The notes: generated from the letters alone by a model not told the origin. DNA of 64,000 nucleotides from Marinirhabdus sp050859505 (GCF_050859505.1 NZ_CP193934.1:1116001-1180000), one strand, 5' to 3'. Shown: positions 7,716 to 16,966, numbered from the stretch's first letter. Numbers and translations: made by a program.

Positions 7716-8624
7716 ATGAACAAAGAAGTGGTTGCTTGGAAGCTCAAGGGTCGAACAATAGAAATAAATGGTCATCAAGTATTTTACATAAAGGAGGGTA
7801 GCGGTCCTGCCCTTTTAATACTTCACGGGTATCCTTTCAATAGCTTCGAGTGGAAATATGTTTGGGAAAATCTTGTAAAAGAGTACACCGTTTTTACATT
7901 TGATTATTTGGGTATGGGATTTTCAGATAAACCCAAAGATCACGATTATAGCTTTCATGAACATTGCGAGATAGTCAACGCTCTCGTCGAGTTTTGGGGT
8001 ATTAAACAAACTCATATTCTGTCACACGACCTAGGAGTTAGTATTGTGCAAGAGTTATTGGCCAGGGACTTAGCTTCGCAGAACTGCTTTAAAATACAGT
8101 CGGTGGTATTTATGAATGGTGGTTTGTTTATGGATAGTTACAAACCTAGAATGATACAGCGATTGCTTTCACAATCTCCAAAACCTATTGGGAAGTTGTT
8201 GAGCAAGCTTCTTACTAAAAAGAAATTAGAAAAATCGATACAACCAATTTTCGGTCCCAACACGCAACCCACGAACCAACTCATACATCAATTCTGGGAG
8301 ATTTTAAATTATAAGGACGGCAAGGCAATCGCATATTTGATAGGCAGACTGGTTTTTGACAAAGTAAACCATCAAGAAAGATGGATACATGCCATGCAAA
8401 ACACAAAGATCCCTATGTGCTTTATTAATGGGCCATTCGATCCTAATTCGGGTATTCATATGGCGAATCGATATAAAGAATTAATTCCAGACCCTAATGT
8501 AAAGCTACTGGGGAAAGACATTGGACATTGGCCACAAATTGAGGACCCGAGTGGTGTTCTGTCCTATTATCAAGAATTTAGACGTGAAATTGATAAATCA
8601 GCTAAGGGCAATTCTCTTGATTGA
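7716..8624 (+). CDS. Alpha/beta-fold hydrolase
   Basis: The 302-residue protein has the hydrolase fold markers: LLILHGYPFNSFEW (oxyanion HG region, about residues 34-47), YLGMGFSDKPKDHDYSF, the acid/strand region CFINGPFDPNSG, and a C-terminal catalytic His in GKDIGHWPQIEDP. The usual nucleophile elbow GxSxG reads SHDLGVS, so Asp is the likely nucleophile, as in haloalkane dehalogenases and epoxide hydrolases. It has no signal peptide. Substrate is unknown. It follows the AraC gene closely. Confidence 0.85.
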   Translation: MNKEVVAWKLKGRTIEINGHQVFYIKEGSGPALLILHGYPFNSFEWKYVWENLVKEYTVFTFDYLGMGFSDKPKDHDYSFHEHCEIVNALVEFWGIKQTHILSHDLGVSIVQELLARDLASQNCFKIQSVVFMNGGLFMDSYKPRMIQRLLSQSPKPIGKLLSKLLTKKKLEKSIQPIFGPNTQPTNQLIHQFWEILNYKDGKAIAYLIGRLVFDKVNHQERWIHAMQNTKIPMCFINGPFDPNSGIHMANRYKELIPDPNVKLLGKDIGHWPQIEDPSGVLSYYQEFRREIDKSAKGNSLD

Positions 8625-8702
8625 AAAGGTTTTTTAAAACTTGAGAATGTTTGAAATTGAATACATCATATAGTAGTAGAGTATTCCTAAAGACAAAACG
8701 TA

Positions 8703-9116
8703 ATGACAAAAAAAATAGCCATAACATTTAGTGTATTTCTATATGCATTTGTCGTCCCTTATTTGGATATAAATGAAACGCACGTTTGGAACCCAGATTG
8801 GACGCCTCATGCTCGAATCCACGAAGTTTGGCAATTGATTACCAATTCAAGTATAGGCGTAGTATGCTTGTGGTTGGTTTGGTATAAAAAAGAAGGCCGG
8901 TTAAGCACTTTATTAAGCCTCATAGTTATGGGAGGATTTTTAGCAGCATTCTTCTTAAAAGATGGATACGATGGTTCTATGAAATATTTAGATGGAAGTG
9001 AAAAGACAGTTTTAGGAATTAATCTTGCAGTTTTAGGCTTTGGAATAGCGTTCTTGTTTTTATTAGGATCACATCTATTTACAAAAACAAAAAGGACTAC
9101 GCTCAACGACGTATAA
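8703..9116 (+). CDS. Small four-TM membrane protein, family not certain
   Basis: The 137-residue protein has four hydrophobic segments (about 7-22, 46-60, 68-84, 104-125). A conserved-looking periplasmic motif, HVWNPDWTPHARIHEVWQ, follows helix 1; bacterial proteins with an H-x(5)-W-x2-HAR-H pattern form an uncharacterised family (perhaps DUF6640). It stands alone, 78 bases after the hydrolase. Confidence 0.65.
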   Translation: MTKKIAITFSVFLYAFVVPYLDINETHVWNPDWTPHARIHEVWQLITNSSIGVVCLWLVWYKKEGRLSTLLSLIVMGGFLAAFFLKDGYDGSMKYLDGSEKTVLGINLAVLGFGIAFLFLLGSHLFTKTKRTTLNDV

Positions 9117-9159
9117 TGTTTTCAATCCTATTATTGGCTGCTTAAAATCATTCCATATA

Positions 9160-9294
9160 ATGGGTAAATATTGGAACAAGAATAAAATTTTACGTATTAT
9201 TTTCTTTATATCAATTTGGGCAATTATGCTTGTTAAAACAATTTTTGTATCGGCTAACAAGCTGGAGAGTTTTTTTCACCTTTTTATGGGATAA
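9160..9294 (+). CDS. Small single-TM protein (44 aa)
   Basis: A 44-codon frame encodes MGKYWNKNKILRII followed by one hydrophobic helix and a short tail. Its stop TAA overlaps the ATG of the next frame as TAATG, which supports translation of both. It has no recognisable family. Confidence 0.45.
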   Translation: MGKYWNKNKILRIIFFISIWAIMLVKTIFVSANKLESFFHLFMG

Positions 9295-9527
9295 TGTTGG
9301 ACAACACTTGGCAATCACATTTTAATGTAGACTTATTTCTATGTACTGTGGCGTTCGGAGGTTGGATTATTTACAGGGAAAAATTGATATTAATAGGAAT
9401 CATGATTGGTGTATTTTCAATCCTTTTTGGCGGAGTATTTGCTTTTCTATATTTGCTTATTTGTGCTATTCGGTCGAAAGGGGATTTACATTTGTTTTTT
9501 AATGGAAATACTACAAACCAGAATTAA
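9294..9527 (+). CDS. Small two-TM membrane protein (77 aa)
   Basis: The 77-residue protein has two hydrophobic segments (about 14-25 and 30-60) and a polar tail. The start overlaps the stop of the 44-residue frame, so it is probably translated by coupling. No family is recognised. Confidence 0.5.
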   Translation: MLDNTWQSHFNVDLFLCTVAFGGWIIYREKLILIGIMIGVFSILFGGVFAFLYLLICAIRSKGDLHLFFNGNTTNQN

Positions 9528-9545
9528 TTGAGATCCTAGCCAAAA

Positions 9546-9650
9546 ATGGAAGAAATAAACCCGAAAACTGCAATTAGAACTCTGCTCTATCTATTGGGAA
9601 CAGTAATACTTTTTTCATATATGTATTATGCTAAAAATAGTTACCTATGA
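9546..9650 (+). CDS. Very small single-TM protein (34 aa)
   Basis: A frame of 34 codons, MEEINPKTAIRTLL, then a hydrophobic helix ending SYMYYAKNSYL. It starts 18 bases after the 77-residue gene and overlaps the beginning of the next frame. It may be the third member of a run of tiny membrane proteins. The support is spacing and composition only. Confidence 0.35.
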   Translation: MEEINPKTAIRTLLYLLGTVILFSYMYYAKNSYL

Positions 9651-9960
9651 AATTACCTGGGGTGGAAGATTAAAAAATGATTTCGAGATGTATATTTTTG
9701 AAACTATTTCTGTAATAATCAACCTGTTTTTATTTTGGATCTTATTGATAAAAGGGAATTATTTAAGGGCGTTTATATCAATGAAAATTGTGAATATTAC
9801 TTTATGGGTTTTCTTTATATTATTTGGATTGAATACTATTGGAAATATCTTCGCTAAAACCTATTTTGAGAAATTATTCGCGCTATTAACAGTAGTTTTT
9901 TCAATTCTACTTTGGATAATTTTACGAAAAAAACCAAGGCATAATAAAATCTATAAATAA
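9628..9960 (+). CDS. Small three-TM membrane protein
   Basis: The frame gives 110 residues from the ATG at 9628. An internal ATG at 9688 (MYIFETISVIINLF) begins directly at a hydrophobic helix, avoids overlap with the 34-residue frame and is the more likely start. Three helices are visible, with a lysine/arginine-rich end. No family is recognised. Confidence 0.45.
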   Translation: MLKIVTYEITWGGRLKNDFEMYIFETISVIINLFLFWILLIKGNYLRAFISMKIVNITLWVFFILFGLNTIGNIFAKTYFEKLFALLTVVFSILLWIILRKKPRHNKIYK

Positions 9961-10062
9961 CAAGGGTTCCTGGAGTAATTGAAAGGTTTGTGTGTTTTTA
10001 TGAAGACCGAAATATCTTTGGGACTTTGCTTTTCAGAATATAACTTTCAAAGGTTATTTTAA

Positions 10063-10182
10063 AGGACTCACGCAAGTAATAGACTGTCCAAAACTATTTC
10101 TGAGAAAAGTGGATTTGAGTTGGAAGGAATTAGTAGCAAAGACTACAAAACCACTACAGAAATAATTGTTGATTTTAGTTAG
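10063..10182 (+). pseudogene. Short gene remnant of unknown origin
   Basis: After the membrane protein there are 255 bases without an intact gene. One frame after a stop at 10060 reads THASNRLSKTISEKSGFEL and ends ...TTTEIIVDFS before the stop at 10180. It looks like the C-terminus of a soluble protein with its 5' part lost. No homologue is recognised. Confidence 0.25.
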
Positions 10183-10215
10183 CATGGAAAAATAAAACAA
10201 TAGCAAAACCGAATA

Positions 10216-10920
10216 CTAACAGTCTTTCAAAAAGCTAACAACAGTGTCCTTATAACTTGCGCCAATAGGGATCTCTCTTTTACCAATTTCAACATCTACC
10301 TTAGTAAACGCGGTAACTTTATTTGTATTAACAATAAATGAGCGATGAATCCTCAAAAATTCGTTAGGTAATTTGTACTCAAAATTGCTAATTGAATCCT
10401 TCGTGATAACGCTTTTATCATGCAGATATACTTTAACGTAATCCTTTATGCTCTCTACATACAGAATATCGTTGAAATTTAATTTAATAAATTTTTTGTT
10501 GGCGTTTACGTATACGTGATTATTGGACTCCTCCTCTTTTACTGTGGCTTCAACAGTGTTTATGTTTACCAGATTCTTGTATTTATTAATTGCTTTGAAA
10601 AAACGTGTAAACGAAATGGGTTTTAATAAATAATCAACTACATCCAACTCATAACTCTCTGTTGCATAATTTCTATACGCTGTCGTAAAAATAACTTTGG
10701 GAGGGTGTTGCAAGGTTTTTAAAAACTCTATTCCAGACAACAAAGGCATTTCAATATCGAGAAAAATAAGATCTATTTTAGTCGATTTTATCATATCAAG
10801 AGCCTCTACTGGATTTTGAAACGTTGAAATAATTTCAATACCAGGGATTTTATCCAAATGTGCCTTTATCACCTGTATTGCCAAAGGTTCGTCATCAATT
10901 ATCAAACAAGTTATTTTCAT
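10216..10920 (-). CDS. LytTR-type response regulator
   Basis: The 234-residue protein has a receiver domain (DDEPLAIQVIKAHL; phospho-acceptor Asp in LIFLDIEMP near residue 56; Lys in LLKPISF) and a C-terminal LytTR DNA-binding domain (about 130-230: KFIKLNFNDILYVESIKDYVKVY, EFLRIHRSFIVN). LytTR proteins bind direct repeats as dimers. It lies four bases downstream of its kinase gene. The divergent ankyrin gene is a plausible target. Confidence 0.93.
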   Translation of the reverse strand: MKITCLIIDDEPLAIQVIKAHLDKIPGIEIISTFQNPVEALDMIKSTKIDLIFLDIEMPLLSGIEFLKTLQHPPKVIFTTAYRNYATESYELDVVDYLLKPISFTRFFKAINKYKNLVNINTVEATVKEEESNNHVYVNANKKFIKLNFNDILYVESIKDYVKVYLHDKSVITKDSISNFEYKLPNEFLRIHRSFIVNTNKVTAFTKVDVEIGKREIPIGASYKDTVVSFLKDC

Positions 10921-10924
10921 GAGT

Positions 10925-11998
10925 TCATTTTAAATCCAAATATAATTTTACGGAATAACTATCTAAAGAATCTTCGACTTTTAATCGATTTTTATTTGGA
11001 TAATTTAGCTCTAATTGTCTTTTAAGATTAATAGTTCCAATCCCAGATTTATTAGCGTCTACCTCTAGTAAATGAATCTTTGGCTTCGTATTAAAGACTT
11101 CAAATTCAAGTTCGAAATTTATAACAGATAGTGTTATATGTATTCTGGCGTGATTAGGGTTTCCACTTGATCCGTGTTTAAATGCATTTTCAATGATAGG
11201 CAATAACATCAAAGGGGCAATTTGAGTATTCGCATTATCAACAGTATGCTTAAATACTAAATCTAGTTTATCACCATAACGTAAAGATTCCAGGTCTATA
11301 AACCCTTGCAATAATTCTATTTCCTTTTGTATTGATATTTTGGACTCATCGCTTTGGTATAATATAAAATCCAGCAATGCAGACAGTTTCAATACAATTT
11401 CTGGAGCCAGATCAGATTTCGTCAACGTTAAAGCATATAAATTATTAAGTGTATTAAATAAAAAATGAGGCTGTATCTGTGTTTTTAAAAATTTAAGTTC
11501 ATTAGTTGCTTTTTCTTTTTGCAAAACCTCTAATTGATGCTTTTCCTCAAATCGATTTTTTATCAATTTAACGATCAACATGATAAATCCATAAATATAG
11601 ACTGTCGGGAAGTAGACAGAAAACAAAAAGGCGGTATCAGATAAAATTTCTACTATAGACTCCTGTGTAAAATCCTTTCTAACAAATGGTTCTGCGATAT
11701 AAACAACACTCAATCTCCCTACTGCCGAAAATACATATACACATAAGACTATGGACACTATAAATAGCAGGTATTTTTTTTTAAGAAGCAGTCTTGGTAA
11801 TTGATAATAATTTAAAATGTAAGCAGCTATCATTTGAGAAGGAAGCAATGAAAGGTATATGATTGCCTGAGTCTTTATATCGCCAGAATTCAAACTTGCG
11901 ATTATGACAAAAATCATTAGAAAAAAGCTCCAGAATAAAAGGTGAGAAATAGCCCTATTCTGGATAACAACATCTATAATAGACTTAGTGTTTTTCAT
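10925..11998 (-). CDS. LytS/YehU-type sensor histidine kinase
   Basis: From the ATG at 11996-11998 the protein has 357 residues and starts MKNTKSIIDVVIQNRAISH. A longer frame to 12121 adds a basic stretch with no domain, so the internal start is preferred. Four hydrophobic helices are followed by a His_kinase domain with the phospho-His in KTQIQPHFLFNTLNNL and the N-box LPIIENAFKHGSSG, then the G-box SGIGTINLKRQLEL. There is no extra sensor domain, so the membrane part probably senses the signal. Confidence 0.92.
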   Translation of the reverse strand: MKNTKSIIDVVIQNRAISHLLFWSFFLMIFVIIASLNSGDIKTQAIIYLSLLPSQMIAAYILNYYQLPRLLLKKKYLLFIVSIVLCVYVFSAVGRLSVVYIAEPFVRKDFTQESIVEILSDTAFLFSVYFPTVYIYGFIMLIVKLIKNRFEEKHQLEVLQKEKATNELKFLKTQIQPHFLFNTLNNLYALTLTKSDLAPEIVLKLSALLDFILYQSDESKISIQKEIELLQGFIDLESLRYGDKLDLVFKHTVDNANTQIAPLMLLPIIENAFKHGSSGNPNHARIHITLSVINFELEFEVFNTKPKIHLLEVDANKSGIGTINLKRQLELNYPNKNRLKVEDSLDSYSVKLYLDLK

Positions 11999-12238
11999 AA
12001 AATAAAGATATATAATAATCTTAAGGAAGTACTTTAAGTATACGGACACTTGATAAGTACCCACAGATTGCCGTTTATTCTTGACTAGCTTTATTTTTCT
12101 ACACAACAACACTTCCGTCATTAAGTATCTTACGTTGAGCTACTTTATAAAAACAGGCTTCACTTAGCCTTTATATTTGTCCTGAATTCAAATGAATACT
12201 GCAGTTTTCCACTAACGTTATTCAAAAAAACATCAAAT

Positions 12239-13204
12239 ATGAAAAATTTCACAACCACACTAATCCTAGTAGTTACATGCGTGATGACAATTACATCACA
12301 AACGTGTGAAAACCTTTTAGAAGCTGTGAGAAACAACGATTTGGTTCAGGTTGAAATTTTTTTAAAAACAACTAATCCAAATTGTAAGTATGATGGAGCT
12401 ATACAGCCAAGATCGCCTCTTGGAATGGCATCTTTACATGGAAACCTAGCTATTGGAGAAGCCTTGTTTAAAGCCGGCGCAAATGTGTCCTTTAGACATC
12501 ATAATGACGCAAGTGCGCTGATGATTGCCGCACAAAAGGGACATTACGGCTTTTCTAAATTTTTAATTGATAAAGGAGCTGATATAAATGAGGAGATAAG
12601 TAGAGATGGCACACCATTAATGTCTGCTATAAAAGGAAAAAATATAGCCCTGGTAAAACTATTATTGGAATTAGGGGCCAATCCCAATACTGAAATGAAG
12701 GGCGACGGCAATGCTGTAATATTAGCAGCAGCGTCAGGTACTATAGAACTATTAGAATTAGTGCTTTGCTATTTACCAGATATTGACAAAAAAACTATCG
12801 GTGATGGTACAGCATTGATTCAGGCTTCAAAAAGAGGAAATATCGAAATGGTAAGAACCCTAATTAGTCTTGGAGCGGATGTGAATAAAAAAAGTGAAGG
12901 CGATGGAAATCCCTTGATTGCCGCTTCTAAATATAATCATTTAGAGATTGTCAAATTTTTAGTTGAATCTGGAGCGAATGTTAATGCGCATGTAACTGGA
13001 GATGAAACACCCCTTATAAATGCAGCATGGAACGGCAATTTAGCTATTGTAAAATATCTAATATCTAAAGGTGCAGCTGTTAACAAGTCGGTTAGAGATA
13101 GTTATGCGATACTTTCTGAAAAGAGAAATGCATTAAAAATGGCGAAACGAGGAAAGCATAAAGCTGTAATCACTTATCTAATCGATAAGGGCGCCCAAGA
13201 ATAA
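12239..13204 (+). CDS. Exported ankyrin-repeat protein
   Basis: The 321-residue protein has a signal peptide (MKNFTTTLILVVTCVMTITSQ) and about eight ankyrin repeats, e.g. SPLGMASLHGNLAIGEALF and TPLMSAIKGKNIALVKLLLE, with a final incomplete repeat. Ankyrins bind proteins; no enzymatic domain is present. It is divergent from the LytTR system (240 bases between the ATGs) and 23 bases before a serine hydrolase gene, probably one operon. A second, unrelated ankyrin gene occurs at 38533-40032. Confidence 0.87.
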   Translation: MKNFTTTLILVVTCVMTITSQTCENLLEAVRNNDLVQVEIFLKTTNPNCKYDGAIQPRSPLGMASLHGNLAIGEALFKAGANVSFRHHNDASALMIAAQKGHYGFSKFLIDKGADINEEISRDGTPLMSAIKGKNIALVKLLLELGANPNTEMKGDGNAVILAAASGTIELLELVLCYLPDIDKKTIGDGTALIQASKRGNIEMVRTLISLGADVNKKSEGDGNPLIAASKYNHLEIVKFLVESGANVNAHVTGDETPLINAAWNGNLAIVKYLISKGAAVNKSVRDSYAILSEKRNALKMAKRGKHKAVITYLIDKGAQE

Positions 13205-13227
13205 AATCTAAAATAAATAATACGATC

Positions 13228-14439
13228 ATGAAAAAAGTAATTATAATTTCCATTCCAATAATTGTTATGCTTTTAGTAAGCTACCATTTATTAAAACCTA
13301 TTATTACCCATAATTTTGGAAAAGAAAAACTAGAGGATTTTAGTCACTTACAACTTAATACCAATCATAGTGAACAAATTAAAAAACAAGCGGATAGCTT
13401 ATTAGTATCAGAATTTAATAAACTTAAAACACCTGCTTTATCGGCTTCCATAGGAATAAATAATACTACTATTTGGTCTAATATAATTGGATATGCCGAT
13501 GTTGACAACCAAATTCTTGCAGATTCACTTACTACATTTAGAATTGGCAGTACTTCAAAAGCATTGACATCTGTTGGTCTGGGCGTTTTAATTCAGAGTA
13601 AAAAACTTACTACTCAATCCTTAGTCAAAGATTTCGTTCCATATGCGAGTCCTATACTGTCTGAACTAACAGTACAGCAATTAGCTTCGCATACCTCAGG
13701 AATTAGAAATTATGGAATTTGCTATTGTTTTCCTATTTGGGAATACTATAATACTCGTGAATACGAGTCAATTGAAGAAAGTATTTCTGTTTTTAATGAG
13801 GATGAATTACTTTTTGTACCGAGCACAAACTTTAGCTACAGCTCATACAATTATACATTGCTGAGCGCCATGATGGAAGAAGCTTCAGAAAAAAACTTTC
13901 TACTCTTTATGCAGGAAAAAGTATTTCAGCCTTTGGCTATGAATCAGACCAAAGCCGACAGACAGAATCAAAACAAGAATACTATTGCAAAATTTTACGA
14001 GGTAGAAAATGGGGAAATTAAAGAGTCTTACGAGGTTAATAACAGTGTGAAATGGGCCGGTGGTGGGTTTGTTTCAACAACAAATGATTTAATTAAATTA
14101 GGGAATGCGGTTCTTAATTACAGCATAGTAGACTCCTTAACAAGCACGAAATTATTTGAACCAGTAAAACTTAATTCGGGCAAAATAAATAACGAAAATT
14201 ATGGTATGGGATGGAGAAACGATACTTATAAAACTATCCGTAAAGATGGGCGCGATGTGAATGTTATTCATCACGGAGGGGTAGCAATGGGTTCAACAGC
14301 TATGCTAATTTTGCTCCCGGAATATAATATAACAGTAGCCGTAACCATGAATAGAAACGCATCAACACCAGAAACAAAAAATTTATTCTTTAGTCTTCCA
14401 CATAAACTAGCTGGTTTATTTATTAATTCAAACGAATAA
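13228..14439 (+). CDS. Serine hydrolase, class C beta-lactamase fold
   Basis: The 403-residue protein has an N-terminal membrane anchor or uncleaved signal (about 3-22). The SxxK motif is STSK at 108-111 in FRIGSTSKALT, the YxN-equivalent is SYN in FSYSSYNYTLL, and the third motif is HHGG. These fit the beta-lactamase/DD-peptidase-like esterase family acting in the periplasm. It probably hydrolyses peptides or esters rather than beta-lactams; that cannot be decided from sequence. It follows the ankyrin gene. Confidence 0.86.
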   Translation: MKKVIIISIPIIVMLLVSYHLLKPIITHNFGKEKLEDFSHLQLNTNHSEQIKKQADSLLVSEFNKLKTPALSASIGINNTTIWSNIIGYADVDNQILADSLTTFRIGSTSKALTSVGLGVLIQSKKLTTQSLVKDFVPYASPILSELTVQQLASHTSGIRNYGICYCFPIWEYYNTREYESIEESISVFNEDELLFVPSTNFSYSSYNYTLLSAMMEEASEKNFLLFMQEKVFQPLAMNQTKADRQNQNKNTIAKFYEVENGEIKESYEVNNSVKWAGGGFVSTTNDLIKLGNAVLNYSIVDSLTSTKLFEPVKLNSGKINNENYGMGWRNDTYKTIRKDGRDVNVIHHGGVAMGSTAMLILLPEYNITVAVTMNRNASTPETKNLFFSLPHKLAGLFINSNE

Positions 14440-14552
14440 AAAAATAAAAATATCATAGGAGCGAACTTTTGATAGACACTATAAAAATTGAATGAATTAG
14501 AAGACCAATCCAATAACACTAAATTTTATAACTATAGAAAACTGAAATTAAA

Positions 14553-15485
14553 ATGAAACAAAATAAAAAAGAAAACCTAAAACTCAAATTGCTAACAATG
14601 GTAATTTTATTATCATTTGTAAACGTATTCGGGCAAAACTTGAATACTAAAATAATTTTTCTGAATGACATTTACGTAGCCTATGCTGAGGCTGCAAAAA
14701 GTCAGGTTAGCGATTTAAATGATTTAGATCAGGTCTATAAGGATAAAATTCAATCAACAATTATGAATAGATACTTTTTAAAAAGTGAATATTCTGATAT
14801 TGTAAATATTTATTTTTCCGCACCAATTCAAAATATAGCTGAGTTAAATCAGGTAATCGAAAGGATTAATGCTAATAAAAAAAGGATTGAAAGTAAGGTT
14901 ACATCAGCGTTAGAAAAAAGTAGCCGCTATCTAAAAAATGATAGTGTAACAATTTACATCCTACCGGCAAATCCAGACAATAAAGCAATGATGCAGCATA
15001 TGAGTGGAATTATGGGCTTAACGGCAGGGAGCAAACAAATTCTGATCACAATTGAGCCTGATATAGTAGGTTGGGAAGAAATGCTTGAATATGCCATTGC
15101 ACACGAATTCAATCATGCGTATTGGACACATTTAAATTTCGGAAAATCAACAAAATGGACTTTACTCGATTACTTGATTTTTGAGGGTAGAGGCGACTCA
15201 TTTGCTCATTTACTATATCCAAAAGTAAAAGCTCCTTGGACTTCTGCACTAAATGAAAAAGATAAAGAGGACTTATGGAATAAGATAAAACCAAAATTAC
15301 AAAGTGAAGATCTTCGGTTTCAAATGGAGGTTATGTTCGGCTCAAAAAATTATCCTTTTTCCGGAGGTTACACAATTGGATATGAAATAGTTCAACAAGC
15401 TCTAAAAAGCACTATGACGGTAGAAAATTGGGCAAACCTAAGTTCAGAAAAAATATTAGAAATGAGCAAGTATTCATGGAAATAG
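14553..15485 (+). CDS. Predicted exported zinc metalloprotease (DUF2268-like)
   Basis: The 310-residue protein begins with a signal peptide (LKLLTMVILLSFVNVFGQ). The zinc motif HEFNH is at residues 184-188 in EYAIAHEFNHAYW, with a glutamate at 211 in LIFEGRGDSFAHLL as the probable third ligand. This arrangement matches the DUF2268 family of predicted Zn-dependent proteases. The substrate is unknown. It is 113 bases after the serine hydrolase and is followed by a junction repeat. Confidence 0.75.
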   Translation: MKQNKKENLKLKLLTMVILLSFVNVFGQNLNTKIIFLNDIYVAYAEAAKSQVSDLNDLDQVYKDKIQSTIMNRYFLKSEYSDIVNIYFSAPIQNIAELNQVIERINANKKRIESKVTSALEKSSRYLKNDSVTIYILPANPDNKAMMQHMSGIMGLTAGSKQILITIEPDIVGWEEMLEYAIAHEFNHAYWTHLNFGKSTKWTLLDYLIFEGRGDSFAHLLYPKVKAPWTSALNEKDKEDLWNKIKPKLQSEDLRFQMEVMFGSKNYPFSGGYTIGYEIVQQALKSTMTVENWANLSSEKILEMSKYSWK

Positions 15486-15530
15486 CGTTAGTGTCAAATT
15501 AGAGTTAATAGCTAACAAAAGTTGAAATAC

Positions 15531-15680
15531 GAAATTATTGCGACACCTCATAAAATTAATTACTTGCTTCTCGCTTATTTCAAAAATCAACGGATTCCCG
15601 CAAGATTCGGTATCCTTTTGCTAGTACAGTTACGTAACAATCGCAACTAACTTATACAATCTCGATGCTACACACTTGAG
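15531..15680. repeat. Junction repeat, copy 1
   Basis: An intergenic element shared with 16194-16323 and, more loosely, 19437-19550. The core at 15591-15611 is identical to 16250-16270 over 21 bases and begins CGGATTCCCGC. Outer arms TTGCGA (15538-15543) and TCGCAA (15641-15646) are inverted. It separates two unrelated genes and has no coding content. Confidence 0.6.
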
Positions 15681-15697
15681 GAAAATCTAAATAATAA

Positions 15698-16189
15698 ATG
15701 AAAAAAGTTATAATCACAGGGAGTTCAAGAAATAATGGAGATACTAAAACGCTAACGAATGAACTATTAAAAAAAACAAATTGGGATTTAATAGACTTGA
15801 ACGATTATAAATTCGGGTATTATGATTATGAAAATAAAAACAAAAATGACGACTATATCAAATTAATGCGAAAAATAATTGATAATTATGATACTCTGAT
15901 TTTCGCAACACCTGTTTATTGGTATTCAATGAGTGGAATTATGAAAGTGTTTTTTGATAGAATAACTGATTTATTAGAAATTGAAAAAGACCTCGGACGA
16001 AGATTACGTGGAAAAAATATGGCAGTGGTTAGTTGTTCAATAGGAAACAATCTAGGTGATACTTTTTGGCTTCCGTTTTCTGAAACAGCAAATTATTTAG
16101 GAATGAAGTATATTGGAAATATACATACCATTACAGGCAAGATAAACGAGCTTGAATTAGATGAGTTTATTATGCGAATTGAAGAATAA
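15698..16189 (+). CDS. NAD(P)H-dependent FMN reductase / flavodoxin-fold oxidoreductase
   Basis: The 163-residue cytoplasmic protein has the flavodoxin-like fold of the NADPH-dependent FMN reductase family: phosphate loop GSSRNNGDTKTL (residues 8-19), the YW.S region ATPVYWYSMSGIMKVFFDR (about 75-93), and the third loop SCSIGNN. It likely reduces quinones, azo compounds or metals using bound FMN. It stands alone between two junction repeats. Confidence 0.88.
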   Translation: MKKVIITGSSRNNGDTKTLTNELLKKTNWDLIDLNDYKFGYYDYENKNKNDDYIKLMRKIIDNYDTLIFATPVYWYSMSGIMKVFFDRITDLLEIEKDLGRRLRGKNMAVVSCSIGNNLGDTFWLPFSETANYLGMKYIGNIHTITGKINELELDEFIMRIEE

Positions 16190-16193
16190 AAAC

Positions 16194-16323
16194 GTGTGAT
16201 AACATCGCATGTAATTTATTGCTAGTTCTAGCCTACTCAGAAAACCCTGCGGATTCCCGCAAGATTCGGTGTCCTTTCGCTATTTTAATTACGTCACTAA
16301 CCCTTGATAAACCGTTGCCACAC
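16194..16323. repeat. Junction repeat, copy 2
   Basis: Outer arms GTGTGATAAC (16194-16203) and GTTGCCACAC (16314-16323) are inverted with one mismatch and one G-T. Inside are a GCTAG-TT-CTAGC hairpin at 16221-16232, a GCGG-ATTC-CCGC hairpin at 16249-16260 and the 21-base core shared with copy 1. A Crp/Fnr fragment starts six bases downstream, as a Crp/Fnr gene does after copy 3. Confidence 0.6.
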
Positions 16324-16328
16324 TTACC

Positions 16329-16480
16329 ATGGAACATTCTCTAAGACAACATATAGAAGAAATAATTAAACTAACAGATGAAGAGTTTGAATTTGTATTG
16401 AGCCATTTTGAAACTACAAACAAACGTAAACATTAATACGTATTACAGGAAGGGGAAATTGCCGATAAAGAATATTGGCA
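16329..16480 (+). pseudogene. Crp/Fnr regulator fragment (5' end only, with nonsense codon)
   Basis: MEHSLRQHIEEIIKLTDEEF and the following LSHFETTNKRKH match the start of the Crp/Fnr gene at 19554. A TAA at 16434 stands where that gene has a Gln codon; the frame then continues VLQEGEIADKEYW before switching to acetyltransferase sequence. It is a dead 5' fragment joined in frame to a different gene remnant. Confidence 0.8.
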
Positions 16481-16889
16481 CAGTTTGTCCGACACTGAAT
16501 TATTAAAATTTGGAGCAGACAAAACTAAGTTTCCGAGCGGTAAAGACTGGCAACAAAAGTTAAAGGACGAGATTGATAAAAACGGTAAACAAAAACAATT
16601 CTATTATGTACTTTGGCTGCTGAACGATACTCCTATAGGTCATTCAAATATGGATACAATTAAATTTGGTGAATCGGCATATATGCATCTGCACCTTTGG
16701 CAATCAACCTTTAAACAAAGGAATTTAGGGTTTCAGTTTTTACAAAAATCTATTCCAGTATATTTTAAAAGTTTTGAATTAGAGAAACTCTATTGCGAAC
16801 CCAATGCTAACAACACAGCGCCAAATCGTGTATAAGAAAAACTAGGTTTTGAATTTATTAAACAGTCGGAAAAATACCAAATTGGATAA
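16481..16889 (+). pseudogene. GNAT acetyltransferase fragment (5' end lost, one nonsense codon)
   Basis: The open part reads SDTELLKFGADKTKFPSGKDW to CEPNANNTAPNRV, then a TAA at 16836, then the expected GNAT ending EKLGFEFIKQSEKYQIG and a final stop at 16887. IGHSNMDTI and LHLWQSTFKQRNLG are GNAT strand-4 and acetyl-CoA-loop-like. It lacks the first third of a GNAT and is fused to the Crp/Fnr fragment. The 292 bases from here to the HIT gene hold only the hairpin and GTATAC repeats listed next. Confidence 0.75.
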
Positions 16890-16966
16890 CATTTCATCAG
16901 AAAGTAAATGAATTTGTATTGAATCGAAATAAGGTAATTAAGTAACACTAAAGGAGAAACTGTTGC

